A DNA stretch of 60,962 nt from Betaproteobacteria bacterium (GCA_016713305.1 JADJPK010000001.1:1-60962), one strand, 5' to 3'; shown: positions 25,606 through 35,008, counted from the first letter of the stretch. Made by a program: numbers and translations. The notes: generated by a model from the sequence alone, not told the origin.

Positions 25606-26403
25606 ATGTCGTCGGAAACTCGCTACTCGCAAACCACCACCTGCAGGCATTGCGGCAATGACACCCCGATGGTTGTTGGAGCCACTTTTTCGCAGGTGCA
25701 GCAACTCGAAAACACACCTGGTGGATTTACTTGGGAAGAGGGTCCTGTTTTCGAGATCTGGGCTTGCCCAGCATGCCGCGGGGTTTCCTTGGCGAAATAC
25801 TATTGGCATGATGCCCATGATCCGGACGATATGCGCACGGACGTGGTGTATCCCAATGATGCCGATGCCATTCCGCTGGGGTTGCCTCACCAGCTGCACA
25901 AAGAATTCGTGGCCGCCGCCCGAGTGAGAATGATCAGTCCGAACGCTTACGGAGTGCTTCTCGGGAGGCTTCTGGAACTCGTCTGCAATGAGAGGGGAGC
26001 AACTGAAGGCAAGCTTGGTATGCGGCTCAAGCAGCTTGCAGACAACGAGGAGATACCGCAGAAGCTCGTAAAGGTCGGAGAAAAGCTCCAGGAGTTACGC
26101 CATGTTGGTGCACATGCATTCGTAGGCGAGTTGGGGCCGGCAGAGGTCCCGATACTCGATAGCCTGTGCCGCGCGATACTCGAATACGTGTATACGGCGC
26201 CTCAGCTCGTCGCTCAAGCGGAAATGAGGCTCGCTCAACTGAGGAAGCAGCAAAAGGAGCGCAAAGTGCGTGTCGCGACGGCTGCCAAGACGCCGACTGC
26301 GAGTAAGGTTTCGCAAAGTGCAGCCACCAGCAAGAAGGACGCTCGACCCGGGAACGCCTCGCGGAGGAAGGGGCCCAAGAAGAATACGGGTGGCGACGCG
26401 TGA
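25606..26403 (+). CDS. DUF4145 domain protein
   Basis: 265 residues. An N-terminal zinc ribbon (TTTCRHCGNDTP...WACPACRG) is followed by the DUF4145 helical region: PNAYGVLLGRLLELVCNERG, LGMRLKQLADNEEIPQKLVK, LQELRHVGAHAF. The tail is Lys/Ala/Ser-rich. DUF4145 proteins are frequent in restriction and other defence loci, often beside nucleases, but have no settled activity. RBS AAAGGGTG. First gene of the accessory region and 3 nt upstream of the next gene. Confidence 0.8.
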   Translation: MSSETRYSQTTTCRHCGNDTPMVVGATFSQVQQLENTPGGFTWEEGPVFEIWACPACRGVSLAKYYWHDAHDPDDMRTDVVYPNDADAIPLGLPHQLHKEFVAAARVRMISPNAYGVLLGRLLELVCNERGATEGKLGMRLKQLADNEEIPQKLVKVGEKLQELRHVGAHAFVGELGPAEVPILDSLCRAILEYVYTAPQLVAQAEMRLAQLRKQQKERKVRVATAAKTPTASKVSQSAATSKKDARPGNASRRKGPKKNTGGDA

Positions 26404-26406
26404 CTA

Positions 26407-27174
26407 TTGCCTACTCATGACTTCGCTTCAACCAAGGTCAGCTTCTCGCCCAGCGGCGATGAGGGGTGCAAGGAGTCCAGGCAATCAGGCAATCCGGTGG
26501 CACGCCAGTCGCGCCTTGCTGATGCACGGGAGTTACTTCGACGGGGGGCTGGAGTGGAGATCGGGCATATCGTTGCCGCCGCGCTCATAGAAGCCGCGAT
26601 GGAGAAGTGCGCTCATGACGCTCATGAGCCTGACGACCCCACAAGGCGTAATCGAGCGCGGTCGCAGTACTTCGTGGCTTGTCTCGCGGGATGCATGAGG
26701 CGTGCCTATGATTCGTCCGATACCGCCGTCATGTCGAAGGACTTCCCGCGCAGTCTCGAGGAGCGCTCCAGAGTCCGCAGGCTATTTGGCATGCAAGAGC
26801 TGTTGTACGACATCTCCATATTGCAATTCGATAATGTGACTTCCATCAGGGGGCAAGACCTCGTCTACTTGAAGCGCGGGCTGTGGATTATCGAATCTGA
26901 AATGGCAAGGGACAGCCGCCAAGCTCTGTACGATTTCAACAAGTTGGTTCTCGGCAACGCGCAGAACGTGCTGTTCATCGGGCCGCAGTTGAATGACTCC
27001 GAGCGGCATAACGGCTATCTCCGCGTCTTGAAGGCCCCGGCGCGCAACTGCGCGAGCGCGCCATATTTGGCCCTCATCCCGCACCCGGACTCCTGGACGA
27101 TTGACACCAGGAGCGTCAAGCTTTACTCGTGGCAGGGAGATGAATGGTCCGATGATCTTGGGCCCTTCATCTAG
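26407..27174 (+). CDS. Hypothetical protein coupled to the DUF4145 gene
   Basis: 255 residues from TTG 26407; a later GTG (VEIGHIVAAALIEAAMEKC) is an alternative start. Features: ALIEAAMEKCAHDAHEPDDP, KRGLWIIESEMARDSRQALY DFNKLVLGNAQNVLFIGPQL and LALIPHPDSWTIDTRSVKLY SWQGDEW. The pattern of a long helical N-terminus and a beta-rich C-terminus ending in a short acidic tail is unassigned. The 3-nt gap to the DUF4145 gene indicates an operon. Confidence 0.6.
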   Translation: MPTHDFASTKVSFSPSGDEGCKESRQSGNPVARQSRLADARELLRRGAGVEIGHIVAAALIEAAMEKCAHDAHEPDDPTRRNRARSQYFVACLAGCMRRAYDSSDTAVMSKDFPRSLEERSRVRRLFGMQELLYDISILQFDNVTSIRGQDLVYLKRGLWIIESEMARDSRQALYDFNKLVLGNAQNVLFIGPQLNDSERHNGYLRVLKAPARNCASAPYLALIPHPDSWTIDTRSVKLYSWQGDEWSDDLGPFI

Positions 27175-27319
27175 GCGTGGTTCGCAGAAATGTGTCGCAA
27201 CCGGCACGTAGTCCACTGCTTTTCGTCTGGCGGCACGGGAGTTGGCCGCGCGTAGGATTGTTGCGAGTCAGTCTTGGCCGCAGAAAGGCGGCGGGCAGTA
27301 TGAATAAGGGGTAGGCCAG

Positions 27320-27778
27320 TTGTGTGTCGAGATCCTAGAACAAGCGAGAGGTCTTCTGCTAAAAGAGTATGGCCGGATTTGGAATGATTGGTATGGCCAC
27401 TTGGATGCAACACGTGCGGAGTTGGTTGTCGAGGAAGGTAACCACTCCTCAGGCTACAGAAGAAAGGAGAATCAGCTGTGCTTGTATTTTCCGGAAGCGA
27501 ACCTGAATGAGGTTATCGAAGAACTGGCGGGGACTGCAGTTGTCGTCTATCGGAATTTGGGGTGGAGTTTGTGGAGGCGAGAGCTGATTCATGAGATGCT
27601 CCATGAATACCAGTTCAAGGTAATACGGGGAGAGGTAACAGATGCAGGTCGCGCATTGCACAATGAAAGCGCGTTGATTTCTTGTGAGCGCGGTCACGGA
27701 CCTGACTTCTTCACGGCCATTGCGGATCGAGCACGGTATTTTGACATGGAGCCGAACGATCTGGTCCGAAACCTCTAG
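27320..27778 (+). CDS. SprT-like zinc metallopeptidase domain protein
   Basis: 152 residues from TTG 27320. WRRELIHEMLHEYQFKVI gives the HExxH zinc motif, and ERGHGPDFFTAIADRARYF supplies the third ligand region, as in the SprT/Spartan-like fold. The N-terminal QARGLLLKEYGRIWNDWYGH and LCLYFPEANLNEVIEELAGT suit that fold. Spartan-type proteases cleave proteins bound to DNA, so a role against protein-capped phage DNA or in repair of element DNA is conceivable but unproven. Composition is lower in GC than the phage module. Confidence 0.7.
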   Translation: MCVEILEQARGLLLKEYGRIWNDWYGHLDATRAELVVEEGNHSSGYRRKENQLCLYFPEANLNEVIEELAGTAVVVYRNLGWSLWRRELIHEMLHEYQFKVIRGEVTDAGRALHNESALISCERGHGPDFFTAIADRARYFDMEPNDLVRNL

Positions 27779-27800
27779 ACAGATTGTCAAATAGCCTCTC

Positions 27801-27828
27801 GCCTCTCGTCCGGCGGCAAGGGAGAGGG
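27801..27828 (+). repeat. Intergenic GC-rich repeat, copy 1
   Basis: GCCTCTCGTCCGGCGGCAAG... upstream of the ParB-like gene; nearly identical to 29498-29526, with a weaker copy at 27219-27245. Can fold CCTC/GAGG. Confidence 0.55.
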
Positions 27829-27870
27829 CAGGATAAGCAGAGAGCGCAGGGGGACGAATTGAAGCGAATC

Positions 27871-28332
27871 ATGGCCGACCCTCAATACCTGATCCCGACG
27901 GATTGTCCGCGGTCATTGGTGGGTGTCCTTAGGTTTGTGCCGCTTCTCTGTGCAGGCAAGACGCTACATGCGATTGCCGTTGTGCCTGTGCCTGCATCGG
28001 TGAGCGGGACAAGGCAAACGAACTACCTCGTATGCTCCGGAAATCACAGGGCCGCGGCTGCCTATATTTGCAAAATGGCGATCGTGGCTGATGTGATTGA
28101 ATCGGATGTGGACCTCGCGCATGTGCGTGAAGGTGTTGCCGCGGGGTACAGATCGGTAGACGACTTGGTGGCGGCGTGCCTCGAAGCAGCCGAGAGTGGT
28201 GGATATCTGTCGGGCCGATGGGAAGAGTACCTGAGAATGATCACCGACTCGGGTGTAGTAGGCTACGATGAGCGCGACACCTCTCAGTTGTCGGAGACCG
28301 CACTGAGGCGGGGCGCGCGAAGGGCCCCGTAG
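27871..28332 (+). CDS. ParB/Srx-like domain protein
   Basis: 153 residues from ATG 27871; an upstream start at 27784 would run through the GC-rich repeat and is less likely. The ParB-like core is NYLVCSGNHRAAAAYICKMA IVADVIESD, the GxHR loop that in ParB binds CTP. The C-terminus is unassigned. Stand-alone ParB-like proteins occur in mobile elements as DNA-binding regulators or nucleases. No partner ParA is present. Confidence 0.65.
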   Translation: MADPQYLIPTDCPRSLVGVLRFVPLLCAGKTLHAIAVVPVPASVSGTRQTNYLVCSGNHRAAAAYICKMAIVADVIESDVDLAHVREGVAAGYRSVDDLVAACLEAAESGGYLSGRWEEYLRMITDSGVVGYDERDTSQLSETALRRGARRAP

Positions 28333-28468
28333 TTGAGGACTCGCGAGTGGTCGGGCGGTCGATTGGCCTCCCGCCCCTTGTGGCGCGGTAGGGGCTGGGG
28401 CGCGTCATGCCGACGGCGCCCGGGCGAAGGAACAGAGCAACCTCGGCGAATCTTGTCTCGGAGGTAAT

Positions 28469-29443
28469 ATGGATAAGTGGCGGAGGGCATCGGTACATTT
28501 GGAGTGCGCGACTGATAGCCAGGGGTATCAAGCGCGCATGCGCTATTTAAGCGAGCTACAGGGAAAGCTGAGTGCCGGCGAAATCGTGGCAGAGGAATTT
28601 GCAGTTCTGGCATCGAAGGGATCTCGCGATGTCCGATTTCACGGGACAGCTGTTTTCTTGAGATTCAAGGGCAAGCGCTATCTTGTGACTGCGAGGCATG
28701 TTCTGTGGGACAAGATTGAAGCAGAACGAGAGCTATTCGGCGAGAATGACTGGCCCGGCTTCACCTCTGCCTTGCCTGACAAGTTGGCTCAGTATTTCCG
28801 TTTGGAGCGCGCTCGGGACCAGATCTTCTCGATCATTTTTCGCGTGCCGTCGATTGACGAAGTTCTACACGGTGGCGGCGCGCAGAAACGTGCGTTTCTG
28901 ATGAATCTTGGAGCGGGCCCGTCATTTACGGTCCCTTACACGTTTTCAGATTCGCACTTGGATCTCGCCGTGGTTTCACTGGACCAACGCGACTCAGGCT
29001 TTGCTGACGAACTCGAGGCCAACGGCTACGTGCCGATTGAAGAAAGCGACATCGCGATGTCGCCTAGCGGGCTTGGCGCACACGTGTTTGCGGTCGGTTT
29101 TCCATCTGCAACTTCTACTATTGGACAAATTGAACTGGAAGCGGCGCTCAAGAACTGGGGTTCTGCATACGTGTCCGAGCCTGTGTTTTCCTTCGGCAGA
29201 GTCGCGATGATTCACGACGCACTGCAGTACTTCTGGGCCGACATGAGCATCTATCCCGGAAACAGCGGAGGAGGGGTTGTCGAGGGTGACAAGTTGGTGG
29301 GTATAGTGAGTGCACAGGCCGTGTTGCCACTAGAAGGGAATCCTGAACTATCGGCACGGATTCCGTTTGGCAAGATCACGAAGACCGCCGGTCTAATCGC
29401 GCTACTGGATTTGCAAATTGAAAAGGACGGCTTTAACGGGTAG
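28469..29443 (+). CDS. Trypsin-like serine protease
   Basis: 324 residues, preceded by a strong GGAGGTAAT. The catalytic triad is visible: His in GKRYLVTARHVLWDK (about residue 76), Asp in SDSHLDLAVVSLD (about 172), Ser in SIYPGNSGGGVVEGDKLVGI (about 274). There is no signal peptide, so it is probably cytoplasmic. Intracellular trypsin-like proteases act as effectors in several anti-phage systems by cleaving other proteins after activation; a target is not evident here. It stands alone, with gaps of about 135-175 nt on each side. Confidence 0.88.
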   Translation: MDKWRRASVHLECATDSQGYQARMRYLSELQGKLSAGEIVAEEFAVLASKGSRDVRFHGTAVFLRFKGKRYLVTARHVLWDKIEAERELFGENDWPGFTSALPDKLAQYFRLERARDQIFSIIFRVPSIDEVLHGGGAQKRAFLMNLGAGPSFTVPYTFSDSHLDLAVVSLDQRDSGFADELEANGYVPIEESDIAMSPSGLGAHVFAVGFPSATSTIGQIELEAALKNWGSAYVSEPVFSFGRVAMIHDALQYFWADMSIYPGNSGGGVVEGDKLVGIVSAQAVLPLEGNPELSARIPFGKITKTAGLIALLDLQIEKDGFNG

Positions 29444-29497
29444 ATGGAGCCGTATGAGCGCGGCTGGCACGACCAGTCGTAGCGGCCCCTGGCTCCC

Positions 29498-29526
29498 GCC
29501 TCTCGTCCGGCGGCGAGGGGGAGGGG
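29498..29526 (+). repeat. Intergenic GC-rich repeat, copy 2
   Basis: GCCTCTCGTCCGGCGGCGAG... upstream of the DUF2971 gene. Same family as 27801-27828. Confidence 0.55.
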
Positions 29527-29618
29527 TGACGATGCTGATTGTATGATCGGCGAAGTGCGATATTCGTGTTCTGAGCAACGCGCACCAAGCAGCGGCAATC
29601 ACTGAAGGGCGGAACACA

Positions 29619-30242
29619 ATGGAGATAGTTCTCAGACGTTACACGGAACTTCCGTATGTCGTTGACCTACTGCAAACGAAGGAGATGGTGCTGGTTAGTC
29701 CGGCCGCGTGGGACGACAGGAACGACTCCTATTACATTGAGCAATACGCGCGTAGAGAAGAGATGGCAAGCACGTACGCGCTGTGCCTGGCCGAAGCCTC
29801 AGAAACGTACCACCACTGGAAGGTGTTCTCCCATGGCTGTGGCGGCGCCTGCATTGTCTTCAAGAGGGACAAGCTCATGCAATATGTTCGTAAGGTAGAC
29901 GGGTTGCGCGCAGAACCCGTGCAGTACAGGACGATCAAGGATCTGCGCGCCGCGCGGCCGACCGTGTCCGAGCTTCCGTTCTTGAAGCGAGCTGTATTCG
30001 CTGATGAAAAGGAGTTTCGCTTGTTTCTCGCGACCAAGACGAAAGGGCAAGCAACCCATCGCTTCCCAATCGCGATTGCAGTGGTTGAGAAGATCACTTT
30101 GAGTCCGTGGTTGCCGAAGGAGGTAGTTGCGGCTGTGAGGACGACGCTGCAGTCCATTGAAGGATGTCGAAACTTGCTGGTCGGCAGATCAACGCTAGTG
30201 GAAAATGAAGTCTGGAAGCAATTCGGGGCCAATGGGCCATGA
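29619..30242 (+). CDS. DUF2971 domain protein
   Basis: 207 residues. RRYTELPYVVDLLQTKEMVL VSPAAWDDRNDSYY matches DUF2971 (YRY...L..P..FNDPxD), followed by FSHGCGGACIVFKRDKL and LKRAVFADEKEFRLFL (the conserved K...W..E.E.R region). DUF2971 proteins are common in defence islands with unknown activity. RBS GAAGGGCGG. Followed by a 427-nt gap before the five-gene operon. Confidence 0.75.
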   Translation: MEIVLRRYTELPYVVDLLQTKEMVLVSPAAWDDRNDSYYIEQYARREEMASTYALCLAEASETYHHWKVFSHGCGGACIVFKRDKLMQYVRKVDGLRAEPVQYRTIKDLRAARPTVSELPFLKRAVFADEKEFRLFLATKTKGQATHRFPIAIAVVEKITLSPWLPKEVVAAVRTTLQSIEGCRNLLVGRSTLVENEVWKQFGANGP

Positions 30243-30669
30243 GTGTTGCTCGGTATGGCCGTCACGGACCCGTCCTCCTCCCATTGTTGTGGCCGTGAGC
30301 CGAACTGCCAGTTACCAAACATCTTAGGGCTGCGTCATCCTTTGACGATCGAGAAACGCATGGACATGCCTGATAGGACTGTGATTAGCTAGTTCCGGAG
30401 AGGTCAAACGCGCTAGACGGGGCTCTGCTCCCCGCTAGTAGTCGATTTAGATTTTCGGAATCGGAATCGATCGATTACGCTTCCGTCAGGCCTGCTGGAA
30501 CAGTGGTTGTCGTTGAGCCATTCGCAATACGACATTCCCCATTCTAGCGTGGCGTTTCCCCATTGGGGCCAGCCGTGAAGTATAGAAATTGGGCACTTAG
30601 GGGTGCGCCGCCTGCGAAGTCTGGTGGAAACTGATCGTCGAGGGCGACCCGACATACACACGCCTTGAA
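30243..30669. other. Intergenic region upstream of the five-gene operon
   Basis: No supported gene. A hairpin CTAG-A-CGGGG / CCCCG-CTAG at about 30413-30437 could terminate the upstream transcripts. The AT-richer stretch at about 30435-30560 probably holds the promoter of the operon starting at 30670, but no boxes stand out. Confidence 0.4.
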
Positions 30670-32811
30670 GTGGATAGATTGCTGAATGCAATGACCGACG
30701 CCGCGCACACAAACACCAACCGCGCAGGATCTCCGTTCCTCGGCGATCTCTCATGTCTCACGATTGACACGGAATATCGCTCGATCAAAGAAGACCCCGC
30801 GCTGCACTTCTATCGGCCGTGTCTGCTGAGTTCGATCAGATACAAGCGCGCGGTGGGTTACTTTCGGTCCACCGTTTACCTGGTAATCGGGCCCAGCATA
30901 GTTGAATTCGCGCGGCGTGGCGGAAAGATCGATCTCATATGTTCGCCAGAACTGTGTCCTGACGACATCGAATGCATCGCAGCGGGGTATGGCAGGAGAA
31001 GTGAACTGGTCGAACAGAGTCTCATCGCCAATATAGATCAGATGCTCGCCGAACCATCTACTGCTTATCACACTCAGGTTCTTGCTACGCTGGTGGCGCT
31101 TGGATCCCTCGACATAAAGCTTGCCGTCCGCGCCGACCACAAAGGCCTCTATCACGAAAAGATCGGGATATTCGCCGATGGAGTTGGTAACCGGATTAGC
31201 TTCAAAGGCTCAGCAAATGAGACCTGGAGTGGGTGGCATTCACACGGAAACGTTGAGTCCATCGAGGCGTTTTGCAGCTGGCGGGGAGGGCTTGAAGCCG
31301 AACGCGTAAAGAAGCACGAGTGTCATTTCGATGGCCTATGGTCAGGCCGAGATGTCGACATTGAAGTGTTCCCCTTTCCGGCGGGTGCGGCGGAGCGCCT
31401 GAAACTCGCAGCACGCAGAGACTTTTCGGAATTGGATCAGATGGATTTGGAGAATTCCGCCCCGAATAGAACAATTCGCCCCCATCAGCAGTTTGCGCTT
31501 GACGCTTGGCGAGCTATGGGGCGGCGAGGAATTTTCGAACACGCTACTGGATCCGGCAAGACCTTTACTGCCCTGCTCGCAATGCGAGAACATGCTGAGA
31601 CCAGCCACCCATCTGTTGTTGTTGTGCCGAGCCGCCTATTGCTGGAGCAGTGGGCGGACGAGATTCGACGAGAGATTCCACTTGCCGCGCTGTTGCTCGC
31701 GGGGGGCGGTCATACAAAATGGAAAGCGCCGGGCCGCCTCCGGGGAATGACGTCAGATAGTCCAGCGCACGGCGGCCGCATCGTACTCGCTACGATGGCA
31801 ACGGCGTCCAGCGACGCCTTTCGATCTGGAGTGCAGCAGGGTGACCATCTTTTGCTTGTCGCCGACGAAGTTCACCAAATCGGCAGCCCGAAGAATTCCC
31901 GCATCATGGAACTTGTCGCTGGCGCGCGTCTGGGACTGAGCGCCACACCGAAACGTTACGGCGATCCAGACGGCACAGCGAAGATGATGGACTATTTTTC
32001 CGGCGTCGTGCCGCCACCAATTACCCTGAGTGACGCAATCAAGAGCGGGTGTCTAGTTCCGTACGAGTACTATCCGCATCCGACCTACCTCACGCAGTCA
32101 GAAGTAGACGATTGGTGCGCACTGTCAGTACGCATTCGCAACGAAATTGCCCGCCAGAAAGACGATGAGCACGGTCGCAAGTACTTGAGCGATGCGGCCA
32201 AAATGTTGCTTATCCGGCGATCGCGAATCGCAAAGAAGGCAACCAATAAAGTGCCTCTTGCTTGCGCCATTCTGAAGAAAGAATACCAGGATGGTCAGCA
32301 TTGGCTGGTCTACTGCGAGGATTCAGATCAGCTTGCGGAAGTCATGGATGGCCTGACTGCCGAAGGACTGTCTCCAATTGCCTATCATTCGGCGATGTAC
32401 GGCTCACCGGGTGCGACGCTTGATTGGTTCCGGGCCTTTGGCGGCCCATTGGTATCAATTCGGTGTTTGGATGAGGGCGTCGACATTCCCGCGATCTCTC
32501 ACGCGCTAATCCTGGCATCGTCTCAGAATCCACGGCAGTTCATTCAGCGTAGGGGTCGTGTCCTGCGCAAATTCCCGGGCAAGTATGTCGCAGTCATTCA
32601 CGATGCCATTGTTGTCCCGGTCAGCATTGAAGACGAGCCCGAACAGGCGTCTCTGTTGAAGTCGGAGCTTCTGCGAGCAATGGAGTTTGCGTCCTTTGCT
32701 GTAAACATGATGGCGGCCGCGGACTTGCGGTCGATTGCCGTAGATCTGGGACTTGATCCTGGCGTCCTATTGGACTCGGGCATTGAAGAGGAAGTGGAGG
32801 ACGACGAATGA
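30670..32811 (+). CDS. PLD-family nuclease fused to SF2 (type III restriction-like) helicase
   Basis: 713 residues. Residues about 55-210 are a phospholipase D-like nuclease: SSIRYKRAVGYFRS, HEKIGIFADG (HKD-type, about 162-171), ISFKGSANETWSGW. Residues about 265-680 are an SF2 helicase: FEHATGSGKTFTAL (Walker A, about 290-303), LLLVADEVHQIG (DEVH, about 399), LGLSATPKR (motif III), IRCLDEGVDIPAI and FIQRRGRVLRKF (motif VI). A single HKD implies a dimer. Such fusions cut DNA after translocation. Start is GTG 30670, with ATG 30691 as alternative. Its stop overlaps the next gene by 4 nt (ATGA). Likely the restriction arm of the operon. Confidence 0.88.
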   Translation: MDRLLNAMTDAAHTNTNRAGSPFLGDLSCLTIDTEYRSIKEDPALHFYRPCLLSSIRYKRAVGYFRSTVYLVIGPSIVEFARRGGKIDLICSPELCPDDIECIAAGYGRRSELVEQSLIANIDQMLAEPSTAYHTQVLATLVALGSLDIKLAVRADHKGLYHEKIGIFADGVGNRISFKGSANETWSGWHSHGNVESIEAFCSWRGGLEAERVKKHECHFDGLWSGRDVDIEVFPFPAGAAERLKLAARRDFSELDQMDLENSAPNRTIRPHQQFALDAWRAMGRRGIFEHATGSGKTFTALLAMREHAETSHPSVVVVPSRLLLEQWADEIRREIPLAALLLAGGGHTKWKAPGRLRGMTSDSPAHGGRIVLATMATASSDAFRSGVQQGDHLLLVADEVHQIGSPKNSRIMELVAGARLGLSATPKRYGDPDGTAKMMDYFSGVVPPPITLSDAIKSGCLVPYEYYPHPTYLTQSEVDDWCALSVRIRNEIARQKDDEHGRKYLSDAAKMLLIRRSRIAKKATNKVPLACAILKKEYQDGQHWLVYCEDSDQLAEVMDGLTAEGLSPIAYHSAMYGSPGATLDWFRAFGGPLVSIRCLDEGVDIPAISHALILASSQNPRQFIQRRGRVLRKFPGKYVAVIHDAIVVPVSIEDEPEQASLLKSELLRAMEFASFAVNMMAAADLRSIAVDLGLDPGVLLDSGIEEEVEDDE

Positions 32812-33023
32812 CAGAGCAAGGAGACTTGGCCCTCGAGGCGCTTCTCGCAGCACGAGCGGAAATCGCTCCTGATCTTGATGAGCGACTGCTCAGAAGCTGC
32901 TACGCGATACAGCAGAAGGGGCAATTCGGGCATGCGCCCACGGCATCTCTGCAGGCAATGGAGCGCTTGATAGACGAGCACGTGCGCTCCTGCGCGGAGC
33001 GCTCGGATAAGGATGGAGATTAA
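32808..33023 (+). CDS. Small coupled protein (71 aa)
   Basis: MTEQGDLALEALLAARAEIA PDLDERLLRSCYAIQQKG... is acidic and helical. Its start overlaps the helicase stop (ATGA) and its stop overlaps the ATPase start (TAATG), so stoichiometric production is likely. Size and position resemble the small proteins found between helicase and DndD-like genes in other DNA-modification-associated loci; that comparison is from memory and needs a profile search. Probably an adaptor between nuclease-helicase and ATPase. Confidence 0.65.
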   Translation: MTEQGDLALEALLAARAEIAPDLDERLLRSCYAIQQKGQFGHAPTASLQAMERLIDEHVRSCAERSDKDGD

Positions 33024-35008
33024 TGAAGCTGCAGGCCGTGACCATGAAGAACTTCATGCCCTTCAAGGGCGTGGTTCGAGTTGACTTTCCGCAGGATGAG
33101 TTCAGAAACGTGATGTTGGTATTCGGCGACAACATGCTCGGAAAGACCAGCATCCTCAACGCAATTCGATGGGGCTTTTATGGAACCGCGATTGCCCGCC
33201 ATTCACGCACGATCCCCTCGCATGATCTCCTGAATAAGGAAGCGGCAAGCGAGGGCGACTGGACGTTTGAGGTCCACATTGACTTTGAAGCCAATGGTAC
33301 GCAATACGACTTGAGGCGCCGCACAGAGAAGCGTGCATCAATTGCCTTACCAACGCGTGCGGATGATTTTCAAACGCAAGTCCTCCTCCGGAAAGACGGC
33401 ATCCCCGTTCAAGGCGATCTTGTAGAGGCTGAGATCAATGCTGTTTCGCCGGAACAGGTATCGCGCTTCTTCCTGTTCGACGGCGAGTTGCTCCAGGAAT
33501 ACGAAGCTTTGTTGATTGAGAACAGCGACCAAGGGCGTCAAATCAAAGAAGCAATTGAGCAGGTTCTTGGTGTACCGGCGCTGATATATGGCCGCGATCA
33601 GTTGGCGGCCTTGTCGAAGTCGGCTCAGAAGGCGCAGCAATCGGACCTACAGCGGGTTCAGGGACTTGAGAGGTTGGCCCAACAGCAGGCAGAGCTTACA
33701 TCCAAACAGGAGTCATTTGACAAAGACCTGACGGGCCTCCAGCAGAAGTTGACAAATCTGCGCAAAGAGCGCGCATCTCTCGACGACGACATTGAGGCCA
33801 CGCACGCAGTGTACGCAGAGAAGGGCCGATTGGACACGCTCGAACTGCAGCGCAAGCAGATCGAAACGTACCAGACCAAGAAGACGGCAGAACGATTGGA
33901 TCTGTTTGGAAACGCGTGGCGCGATCTCATTGAGGCCAAGGTCGCGGTCCGCCTCGCGCAGATGGAAAGCACACGGTTGGCAATCATCGAAAGAATGCGG
34001 GCACGCGTTGGAATTGAGACCCGCATTGCACAATTGCGACAATTGCTGGCGACGAAGATCTGCCCGACCTGCAAGATCGATCTGGTCGAGACGCGCCATG
34101 TCGAGATCGGTACAGAACTCGGCGTGCTTGAGGGCACGCTGGAGGGATTGGAAGAGAGTGACGGGCAGTTGCAGAGCATCGCCGCCCAGATTGGTGTTTT
34201 GAGCAAAATCAGGGGTGTGAATGCCCGCGACAGGATCGCGCAGATCGACAATGATCTGCAGGGCTATGAAATCGATCTGACGCGGATCGAAAATGAAGCT
34301 GCCCAACTGAAAGACAAGCTTGCGGGCTACGACACCGCCGAAATTGCGCGCAAGATCGCATTGCGCGACATGAAGGTCGCGGAAGAGGGCCGTCTCCAAG
34401 GCGATGTCGTAGTCCGCAAGGGTGACATCGAAAAGGTCAAGAATGAGATTGCGATGGCGCAGCGCACGATCGACGGTTTGGCGCAGACGCGCAACAATCG
34501 GAGTCGGCTCAAGGCTTCGACGTGCAGCCAGCTCGAGGCTGTATTTGGCGCCAGCATCGAGCGTTTGCGAGATCGACTGCGAAAACGCGTCGAGGAACGG
34601 GCGAACGAAGCGTTTCGGGAAATGACCACTCGCAAGAGCTACAGCGGTCTTGCGATCAACGATAATTACGGGTTGACGATCGTCGATGATCTGGGTGGTC
34701 GTGTCACTATACGTTCGGCGGGAGCTGAGCAGGTGGTCGCGTTGTCGCTCATCGACGGCCTGAATCGGACCGGAAGGGCGGCGGGACCGGTGATCATGGA
34801 TACGCCGTTTGGACGCCTCGATCTGAAGCACCGCGACAATATCTTGACGTATCTTCCCAAGGTCTGCAGCCAGTTCGTATTGCTGGTGCACAGTGGTGAG
34901 ATCCGCCGCGAGATAGATCTGGAGGCGATTGCCCCTCGAATCGGCGCCGTGTATGAGCTTAGAGAGATTAGTGCGCGTCACTCCGCACTGGAAAGGACGG
35001 CACTCTAA
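33023..35008 (+). CDS. DndD/Rad50-like SMC-family ATPase with zinc hook
   Basis: 661 residues. Walker A is VFGDNMLGKTSILNAIRW (about 35-43). FFLFDGELLQEYE follows, characteristic of DndD-like proteins. Long coiled coils flank a Rad50-style zinc hook, KICPTCKIDL (Cys 347 and 350). The C-terminal lobe has IRSAGAEQVVALSLIDGL (signature), GPVIMDTPFGRLD (Walker B and D-loop, about 590-602) and LLVHSGE (H-loop). DndD acts in DNA phosphorothioation with DndC and DndE. No DndB, DndC or cysteine desulfurase is present here, so this ATPase more likely senses DNA ends or regulates the PLD-helicase. Coupled at both ends by TAATG overlaps. Confidence 0.9.
   Translation: MKLQAVTMKNFMPFKGVVRVDFPQDEFRNVMLVFGDNMLGKTSILNAIRWGFYGTAIARHSRTIPSHDLLNKEAASEGDWTFEVHIDFEANGTQYDLRRRTEKRASIALPTRADDFQTQVLLRKDGIPVQGDLVEAEINAVSPEQVSRFFLFDGELLQEYEALLIENSDQGRQIKEAIEQVLGVPALIYGRDQLAALSKSAQKAQQSDLQRVQGLERLAQQQAELTSKQESFDKDLTGLQQKLTNLRKERASLDDDIEATHAVYAEKGRLDTLELQRKQIETYQTKKTAERLDLFGNAWRDLIEAKVAVRLAQMESTRLAIIERMRARVGIETRIAQLRQLLATKICPTCKIDLVETRHVEIGTELGVLEGTLEGLEESDGQLQSIAAQIGVLSKIRGVNARDRIAQIDNDLQGYEIDLTRIENEAAQLKDKLAGYDTAEIARKIALRDMKVAEEGRLQGDVVVRKGDIEKVKNEIAMAQRTIDGLAQTRNNRSRLKASTCSQLEAVFGASIERLRDRLRKRVEERANEAFREMTTRKSYSGLAINDNYGLTIVDDLGGRVTIRSAGAEQVVALSLIDGLNRTGRAAGPVIMDTPFGRLDLKHRDNILTYLPKVCSQFVLLVHSGEIRREIDLEAIAPRIGAVYELREISARHSALERTAL

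Noticed and set aside
26404..30669. Integron cassette array suggested by evenly spaced single genes
   Set aside because: No GTTRRRY/RYYYAAC core sites or attC-like imperfect palindromes in the gaps, and no integron integrase in the window.
30413..30754. Minus-strand frame antisense to the start of the helicase gene
   Set aside because: No ribosome site or family, and it overlaps a well-supported gene on the other strand.
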